The notes under the pieces were generated by a model. The model was not told the origin of the DNA, made no database searches, and saw only the letters and a program-made list of their open reading frames with translations. From contig NC_134844.1 in assembly GCF_965363235.1 (NCBI RefSeq), positions 19,574,646-19,638,645 of the forward strand: 64,000 bases of DNA. Direction: 5' to 3'. Shown one piece after another: positions 62,001 through 64,000 of this stretch. Made by a program: the position numbers and the translations under genes. This DNA comes from Mytilus galloprovincialis. Taxonomy: Eukaryota; Mollusca; Bivalvia; Mytilida; Mytilidae. The number at the start of each line of letters is the position of its first letter. Positions within the stretch are counted from its first letter, which is position 1.

Positions 62001-62124
62001 TTTAAAGGTATTCAAACAGATGAATAAATGAAGGAAGTTTAGAGTTACTCACATCTCTCAAGTCCCATACTAAGTTAGCAGCACTAAATGTTGGTTTCTT
62101 TCCTTCAAGTGTGAAATTCTCAAT
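41028..62124 (-). CDS. GNPTAB: N-acetylglucosamine-1-phosphotransferase alpha/beta precursor (C-terminal 871 residues, 20 exons; 5' end outside window)
   Basis: The enzyme transfers GlcNAc-1-phosphate from UDP-GlcNAc to mannoses on lysosomal hydrolases in the cis-Golgi, the first step of the mannose-6-phosphate mark. Twenty exons join to 2616 bases in a single frame with TGA at 41028. The order matches vertebrate GNPTAB: Stealth CR2 (residues about 40-130, [37 protein letters not shown]), two Notch/LNR modules (about 149-183 and 206-238), a DMAP1-interaction-like region (about 420-522), the site-1-protease cut (RRLL|D, 545/546), Stealth CR3 (about 560-625), an EF-hand-like loop ([15 protein letters not shown]), Stealth CR4 (LNDNIEHN to QSQFELP) and a C-terminal membrane helix (about 826-846). 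About 370 N-terminal residues, with the first membrane helix and CR1, should lie beyond 64000. The symbol rests on strong recalled similarity. Confidence 0.95.
41661..41751 (-). CDS. GNPTAB: GNPTAB exon (visible 19): C-terminal membrane helix
   Basis: [11 protein letters not shown], then a hydrophobic helix [19 protein letters not shown] and GDK. This is the second membrane anchor of the type III precursor. Phase 2 in, 0 out. Confidence 0.92.
42391..42503 (-). CDS. GNPTAB: GNPTAB exon (visible 18): Stealth CR4
   Basis: [37 protein letters not shown], matching [20 protein letters not shown]. Phase 0 in, 2 out. Confidence 0.95.
43304..43437. mobile_element. Foldback MITE, about 130 bp
   Basis: The left arm TAACATGTCATTTTTCATAT CGCATGTATTATCAGCCCT is matched in reverse complement by the right arm AGGGCTGATAATACATGCGA TATGAAAAATGCCATGTAA. 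The inner part (TCAATATCAGCC, GGCTGATATTGA) also pairs. It lies in the GNPTAB intron between visible exons 17 and 18. Confidence 0.85.
43844..43898 (-). CDS. GNPTAB: GNPTAB exon (visible 17): start of Stealth CR4
   Basis: [18 protein letters not shown], with the conserved CLNDNI motif. Phase 2 in, 0 out. Confidence 0.94.
44810..44908 (-). CDS. GNPTAB: GNPTAB exon (visible 16)
   Basis: [33 protein letters not shown], nearly the same as the human EEEIAFKMIRTNVSHVV stretch. Phase 2 in, 2 out. Confidence 0.95.
45148..45862. mobile_element. 715-bp foldback element flanked by TTAA
   Basis: The arms are about 300 bp each and nearly perfect inverses. They start GGTAGCACAATACAAAGATT and end AATCTTTGTATTGTGCTACC, with a ~110-bp centre. 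TTAA lies immediately outside both ends (45144-45147 and 45863-45866), the target duplication typical of piggyBac- and Kolobok-type transposons. The open frame at 45351-45611 is within the arms and loop and is not a gene. It sits between GNPTAB visible exons 15 and 16. Confidence 0.9.
45854..45953. repeat. 50-bp tandem duplication at the right end of the foldback element
   Basis: TGTGCTACCTTAAGACATTT ATTTATTTAGATAACCAACT GATATGTGTC is present twice in succession (period 50). The duplicated block includes the last bases of the transposon and its TTAA, so it arose after insertion. Confidence 0.85.
46119..46204 (-). CDS. GNPTAB: GNPTAB exon (visible 15)
   Basis: [28 protein letters not shown] plus two bases, matching the TKSLVTNCKPV region. 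The plus-strand open frame at 45897-46208 overlapping it is a shadow. Confidence 0.85.
46240..46650. repeat. 19-bp satellite (ACATTGTCTATGATAAAGT), about 20 copies
   Basis: ACATTGTCTATGATAAAGT repeats head to tail with variants (AAAAT, TTTGATAAAGA, AAAAAGA). It sits in the GNPTAB intron between visible exons 14 and 15. Confidence 0.9.
46740..46853 (-). CDS. GNPTAB: GNPTAB exon (visible 14)
   Basis: [20 protein letters not shown] to [10 protein letters not shown], matching DLTGLEHMLINCSKMLP of the human beta subunit. Phase 0/0, donor GTTAGT. Confidence 0.9.
47388..47454 (-). CDS. GNPTAB: GNPTAB exon (visible 13): end of EF-hand-like segment
   Basis: [23 protein letters not shown]. It completes the EF-hand-like loop begun in the preceding exon. 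Phase 2 in, 0 out. Confidence 0.9.
47750..48717 (-). repeat. Interspersed repeat family C with internal tandem units
   Basis: One end reads GCATAGCTTTATACGACCAC and the other TTTGCGGTCGTATAAAAATA, so the ends share an inverted GGTCGTATAAA. Inside, a ~165-bp unit is repeated about three times (ACTCCCAAAATCAATCCCAA CCTTCCTTTTGTGGTCATA). It lies in the GNPTAB intron between visible exons 12 and 13. The minus-strand frame at 47557-47817 is not a gene. Confidence 0.75.
48905..49257 (-). CDS. GNPTAB: GNPTAB exon (visible 12): alpha/beta cleavage site, Stealth CR3, start of EF-hand
   Basis: 117 codons plus two bases. [19 protein letters not shown] fits site-1-protease preference, with the cut before the Asp codon at 49186-49188. 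CR3 follows: [39 protein letters not shown]. It ends in the acidic loop DEMDTDKS. Confidence 0.96.
49305..49892. mobile_element. MITE-like element with nested inverted repeats (copy 1)
   Basis: The left end AAAGGAGTAGGTCCAGTAAG is mirrored at the right by CTTACCGGACCTTCTCCTTT. Inside, CGGTTTCCGTG, AAAGTGGCCGCATTCGTGTT and CATCC are mirrored by GGATGAACACGGATGCGGCC, ACTTTC and ACCATCTG. A related copy is at 62206-62770. It lies in the GNPTAB intron between visible exons 11 and 12. The minus-strand frame at 49521-49718 belongs to it. Confidence 0.8.
50152..50450 (-). CDS. GNPTAB: GNPTAB exon (visible 11): DMAP1-interaction-like region
   Basis: About 100 residues, [20 protein letters not shown] to [20 protein letters not shown] and the [13 protein letters not shown] stretch match the human DMAP-type region and the segment shortly before the alpha/beta cut. 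The open frame extends further 5' but splicing phase favours the TTTTAATAG acceptor. Confidence 0.88.
50766..50887 (-). CDS. GNPTAB: GNPTAB exon (visible 10)
   Basis: [20 protein letters not shown] to [10 protein letters not shown] plus one base. The donor GTTAAT at 50765 is chosen over GTAAAA at 50784 because only it keeps frame with the next exon and gives the NEGDIT junction seen in the family. Confidence 0.75.
51761..51909 (-). CDS. GNPTAB: GNPTAB exon (visible 9)
   Basis: [20 protein letters not shown] to VAEELI, with three further sequons. It is poorly conserved, as is this part of alpha subunits. Phase 0 in, 2 out. Confidence 0.8.
52591..52802 (-). CDS. GNPTAB: GNPTAB exon (visible 8)
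   Basis: [20 protein letters not shown] to [10 protein letters not shown], matching the human segment around GMNATTIHFNLTF. N-glycosylation sequons (NMT, NAT, NVT) are present, as expected for a lumenal domain. Phase 1 in, 0 out. Confidence 0.9.
53030..53095 (-). repeat. Interspersed repeat family A, short inverted fragment
   Basis: GTCTCTTGTGGAGAGTTGTC then TCATTGGCAATCATACCACA TCTTC is the reverse complement of the family's start. It lies in the GNPTAB intron between visible exons 7 and 8. Confidence 0.8.
53440..53481 (-). repeat. Outlying unit of the exon-end satellite
   Basis: One unit (TTTTAAAGTATACCCTACCT TTTGGTACTATAATTGA) precedes the inserted transposon. The array resumes on its far side, so this is the array's left end, cut off by the insertion. 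Confidence 0.85.
53482..54715. mobile_element. 1234-bp DNA transposon-like insertion with terminal inverted repeats
   Basis: The left end CATACCTGCCAACTTTC is mirrored at the right by AAAACTTGGCAGGTATG, about 15 matching bases. AATTGA lies directly outside both ends (53476-53481 and 54716-54721), a probable 6-bp target duplication. The interior has a palindrome-rich segment (CACGATCGTGATCGTG at about 53546). The 71-codon frame at 54164-54379 shows no domain. No transposase is recognisable, so it is probably non-autonomous. The superfamily is not assigned. Confidence 0.85.
54716..55735 (-). repeat. Satellite of ~25 units built from the GNPTAB exon 7 / intron boundary
   Basis: The main unit is 41 bp. 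On the minus strand it reads TATAGTACCAACAGGTAGGG TATACTTTTAATAAAATCAA T. A 39-bp variant with GGTAGGATTCACTTTAAAAA TTC recurs at five places (starting about 54802, 55043, 55206, 55489 and 55694). The rightmost unit is the real exon end, where TATAGTACCAAAAG encodes ..IVPK and GTAGGATTC is the true donor. I counted 25 occurrences of TTGGTACTAT on the plus strand in this span. Units thus carry a potential 5' splice site, AG|GTAGG, in GNPTAB orientation. Confidence 0.93.
55718..55832 (-). CDS. GNPTAB: GNPTAB exon (visible 7): second LNR module, second half; its donor seeds a satellite
   Basis: [20 protein letters not shown] to TEYIVPK plus the first base of Gly, ending TATAGTACCAAAAG|GTAGGA. 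The exon end and donor are the first member of the tandem array that runs leftward to 54716, so the real splice site sits at the edge of about 24 near-copies. Confidence 0.93.
55836..56517. other. Intron stretch between visible GNPTAB exons 7 and 6
   Basis: No gene. It contains an inverted repeat near 56040-56074 (AATCCCATGGTCAGAATTCT GACCACGGGATT). The open frame at 55939-56178 crosses that hairpin and has no domain. Confidence 0.55.
56518..58290 (-). repeat. Long interspersed repeat family B, inverted copy
   Basis: Reverse complement of the family at 26307-27605: it begins CTAGAGGCTCTAAAGAGCCT GTGTCGCTCACC and ends AAGCTCACTTGGCCCTATGG GCCAGGTGAGCT. The internal ~500-bp unit is present about three times (GTCATGTTGACTTATTTGTA near 56796, 57301 and 57801), one more than in the other copy. 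The minus-strand open frames at 57416-57670 and 57959-58171 are duplicates inside the units, not genes. Confidence 0.88.
58525..58580 (-). CDS. GNPTAB: GNPTAB exon (visible 6): second LNR module, first half
   Basis: [19 protein letters not shown], matching the CNQGCANSWLADKFCD stretch. The donor is GTAAGT. The following intron is over 2.6 kb and holds the inverted family B repeat. Confidence 0.92.
58960..59025 (-). CDS. GNPTAB: GNPTAB exon (visible 5): Gly-rich linker between LNR modules
   Basis: 22 residues, [22 protein letters not shown], corresponding to the Gly-rich linker of the human protein. Phases 1 to 1 fit both neighbours. Confidence 0.85.
59870..59993 (-). CDS. GNPTAB: GNPTAB exon (visible 4): first Notch/LNR module
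   Basis: [20 protein letters not shown] followed by [20 protein letters not shown]. Six Cys in LNR spacing plus the acidic calcium-binding residues. LNR modules help recognise substrates in this enzyme. It ends phase 1. Confidence 0.95.
60195..60390 (+). mobile_element. Short retroelement-tail repeat, opposite orientation
   Basis: It is the reverse complement of the 25800-26030 and 29516-29700 module: TTTGGAGTTGAGTATGATGT CC, GGGGCCAGCTGAAGGACACC, TTGTCTGCTCTATGGTTGGG and TTGTTGTCGCTTTGACATAT TCCCC. It lies between GNPTAB visible exons 3 and 4. A further fragment, GGTCGGGTTGTTGTCTCTTT GACACC, is at 9371-9396. Confidence 0.75.
60704..60874 (-). CDS. GNPTAB: GNPTAB exon (visible 3): Stealth CR2, second part
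   Basis: 57 codons, from [20 protein letters not shown] through [20 protein letters not shown] to SDGYK. It contains the acidic NDDVMFG motif conserved in Stealth proteins. Phase 0/0. Confidence 0.96.
61379..61558 (-). CDS. GNPTAB: GNPTAB exon (visible 2): Stealth CR2, first part
   Basis: 60 codons, [20 protein letters not shown] to [21 protein letters not shown]. This is the highly conserved catalytic-core stretch. Phase 0/0. Confidence 0.96.
62053..62124 (-). CDS. GNPTAB: GNPTAB exon (visible 1): IENFTLEG...LVWDLRD
   Basis: 24 codons, phase 0 at both ends (acceptor TTTCAG, donor GTGAGT). It matches the LTISPAYLLWDL region just before Stealth CR2. It is the first exon visible. Upstream lie a repeat, a transposase-like frame and the window edge. 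Confidence 0.85.
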
Positions 62125-62205
62125 CTGAAATGAAATAGCTAACAGTGATCTAGTGGAAACAATGCTTAAATCACAAAAGAAGATTGCATGTTTTGAGGCT
62201 TTTAT

Positions 62206-62770
62206 AAAGGATTAGTTCAGGTAAGGGCCGATTTTGGCCTCAAATTTCAGGTTCATCTGATGAAAGATTTTGGACACTTTGAAACACTTATGTGTCTATT
62301 TCAGTTGATTCAATCAGTTTATGTGAAAGATTTTAACTGATTTACTGATAAAAATTGCTCTGATTCAAGCTTAAATATGAAAAATCTATCAAATATGCCC
62401 AAAAATGTCTTTTTTCAGATGGTTTTCGTCAATAATGAAAGTGGCCCAATCCGTGTTCATCCTCAACCTTTATATATGTTGTGTATTATCATCAAATATA
62501 ACTTTCATTTCAATATCAAGAATGAACACAAATGCGGCCACTTTTATTTAATACGGAAACCGTCTAAAATTTAACTAAAATGCTAAAATTGTGAAGATTT
62601 CAGTAATTTAGCATGACTTAATGATGCTAGTACCCGATATATGTGCATTGTATTTTCAAAAACAGCCCTTATTTATGTAGCAGAAGCATTCTACTTTCCA
62701 ATAAATAACAAAAGTTTACATTTTAACAATTTTATAAAACTGCTATATTTTGGGGCCAAAACTTTACTTT
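62206..62770. mobile_element. MITE-like element with nested inverted repeats (copy 2)
   Basis: It is related, in inverted orientation, to 49305-49892: GCCTCAAATTTCAGGTTCAT CTGATGAAAGATTTT, GAAAGTGGCCCAATCCGTGT TCATCC, AATGCGGCCACTTTT and TATATTTTGGGGCCAAAAC. It lies upstream of the first visible GNPTAB exon, presumably in an intron. The frame at 62377-62574 is part of it. Confidence 0.8.
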
Positions 62771-63094
62771 TTTCAAATTACTCATACCATTATTTATAAC
62801 ATTCTTTTTAAACCAGCAACATCCGATCAGCCTGATCGGTAAGACATGCGCAATTAAGACTTGACTGATAAGGTGATGTAGGAGGTACAAGATGTATATA
62901 AACAGCAGCTGATAAATGTAAACAAAACAAATGCACATGCTTGGGGAATTTGTAGCAGACGATTTAATTATCTTATCCACTGTGGTCAAAATAGTTATGG
63001 TTTGTAGTAGATATTATTACAAAAATAAAAGAAAACAAATATTTACTTACAATTATGTTTTAATGATTTGACTTAAAAAATATGAGATCAAATA

Positions 63095-64000
63095 TCATAA
63101 ATCCAAGTAAATTTGAACTAACTGATCCCAGATTTCAGACCACATGTTATAAGATTTCCTTTTCAAAACTTTTACTTTTACTTGTCTTCGTGGGTTTTTT
63201 GCATCTTGCACAGTATTTAATGATGTGGTTTGCCTATTTACATGTTCATTCCAATCCAATACAGCTAGATTTGTCCGAAGAATATAAACTTGTTTGGAGA
63301 AGTTAATTCTCTTGTCGTGATATTGAAGAATGGCATTATTGAAACTTTCCACATAATAATTGTCCATACAATGAACATAATCAGTTGGCGATTTATATAC
63401 CTGGGTGTTCATTAGAGCCCGACCTAATAACATCTCTGCTTTGGGATCCTTGATTAAATATTTAGTTGGTTCATAATTTGAATCAGTTTTACACCTTGAT
63501 AATTCACTGCAGTGTTCGTGATTGTTCTTATAATGTTCAACTATATTCAATAGACTTAGTTTAAGTTTCACTGGATCCTTATTACAATTTTTCATTGCCC
63601 AATACAGATGAGTTTTTATACTTGCTGCTTTGTCCGATAACTCAGGGTGCCACGTTTGTCCTTCCTTGTATCTTGGTCCAGAACAAATGGTCTTGATTTC
63701 TTTGGCTATGTTTTTGGTGGCATGCCAGGTATCATTTGTTGATTCTGTGTCAATTCCATTAATACGGATAAATTTGTTAACACTGGTATTTCTGTCATGA
63801 CAGTGAACACGAATTTTCACCTCGTACTCATCTCTGAGATTTTTAAAATATTCGTAAATCCTCTCTGTTCCTATAAGTTCATGTTTTTGTGCACTTGTAC
63901 AATCCACTTTTGAAATTGTTTCAACACGTAAAACTTTGTGTGTTCTGGCACCAAGGCAAACGACGTCTGTGTACATAGAGTTTTTTCTGGTACCATGTCT
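63095..64000 (-). CDS. Transposase-like protein, DDE/RNase-H-type family (5' end cut by the window)
   Basis: The frame is open from the window edge (RHGTRKNSMYTDVV...) to a stop at 63095, about 301 residues with no internal stop. It has DVVCLGARTHKVLRVET, TSAQKHELIGTERIYEY, HCHDRNTSVNKFI, NDTWHATKNIAKEIKTI, KTHLYWAMKNC, NHEHCSELSRCK and NYYVESFNNAILQYHDKRI. The spacing of the D in HDRN, the WHATK block, the HLYW block, the H/C-rich segment and the ESFN block resembles a transposase-derived family common in fish and mollusc genomes, which I recall only as uncharacterised. The C-terminus is basic (KVKVLKRKSY). It probably lies in a GNPTAB intron, on the same strand. Intactness suggests recent insertion or selection. 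The family name is uncertain. Confidence 0.6.
   Translation of the reverse strand, partial: RHGTRKNSMYTDVVCLGARTHKVLRVETISKVDCTSAQKHELIGTERIYEYFKNLRDEYEVKIRVHCHDRNTSVNKFIRINGIDTESTNDTWHATKNIAKEIKTICSGPRYKEGQTWHPELSDKAASIKTHLYWAMKNCNKDPVKLKLSLLNIVEHYKNNHEHCSELSRCKTDSNYEPTKYLIKDPKAEMLLGRALMNTQVYKSPTDYVHCMDNYYVESFNNAILQYHDKRINFSKQVYILRTNLAVLDWNEHVNRQTTSLNTVQDAKNPRRQVKVKVLKRKSYNMWSEIWDQLVQIYLDL

Overview
This window looks like AT-rich nuclear DNA from a bivalve mollusc, most likely a mussel (Mytilus). The signs are multi-exon genes with GT-AG introns, a lophotrochozoan-style calcitonin precursor, and many interspersed repeats of the kind that fill mussel introns. The genus is inferred; no search was run. 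Most long open frames lie in repeats and are not genes. The exon models below were built by hand from splice sites, reading-frame continuity and recalled protein-family similarity.

Layout. (1) 1-6326: no exon identified, mostly repeats. (2) 6327-8695, plus: last four coding exons of a calcitonin-type neuropeptide precursor with two separate Cys-bridged, Pro-amide peptides. (3) 8696-18850: no protein gene recognised. It holds a 92-bp perfect tandem duplication, a 3.2-kb array of ~0.9-kb units dense in nuclear-receptor-like AGGTCA half-sites, a foldback MITE and a 10 x 33-bp minisatellite. (4) 18851-19924, minus: two exons of an unrecognised 162-residue protein with one C-terminal membrane helix. 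(5) 21089-22045: two tandem copies of a hairpin-rich MITE. (6) 22430-35051, plus: HSPBP1 (Hsp70 nucleotide-exchange factor), six exons, complete. Its introns carry a decayed Penelope-like retroelement and other repeats. (7) 35052-41027: intergenic, repeats only. (8) 41028-62124, minus: 20 exons of GNPTAB (GlcNAc-1-phosphotransferase alpha/beta), covering the C-terminal 871 residues. The N-terminal part must lie beyond the right edge. (9) 63095-64000, minus: an open frame resembling a DDE-type transposase, running off the window, probably inside a GNPTAB intron.

HSPBP1 and GNPTAB are convergent neighbours. HSPBP1 works in cytosolic Hsp70 cycling and GNPTAB makes the mannose-6-phosphate mark in the Golgi, so there is no functional reason to link them.

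The most unusual feature is in GNPTAB. About 25 tandem ~41-bp units directly abut one exon, and each unit repeats that exon's own last bases and its 5' splice site. A 1.23-kb transposon has inserted near the far end of this array.
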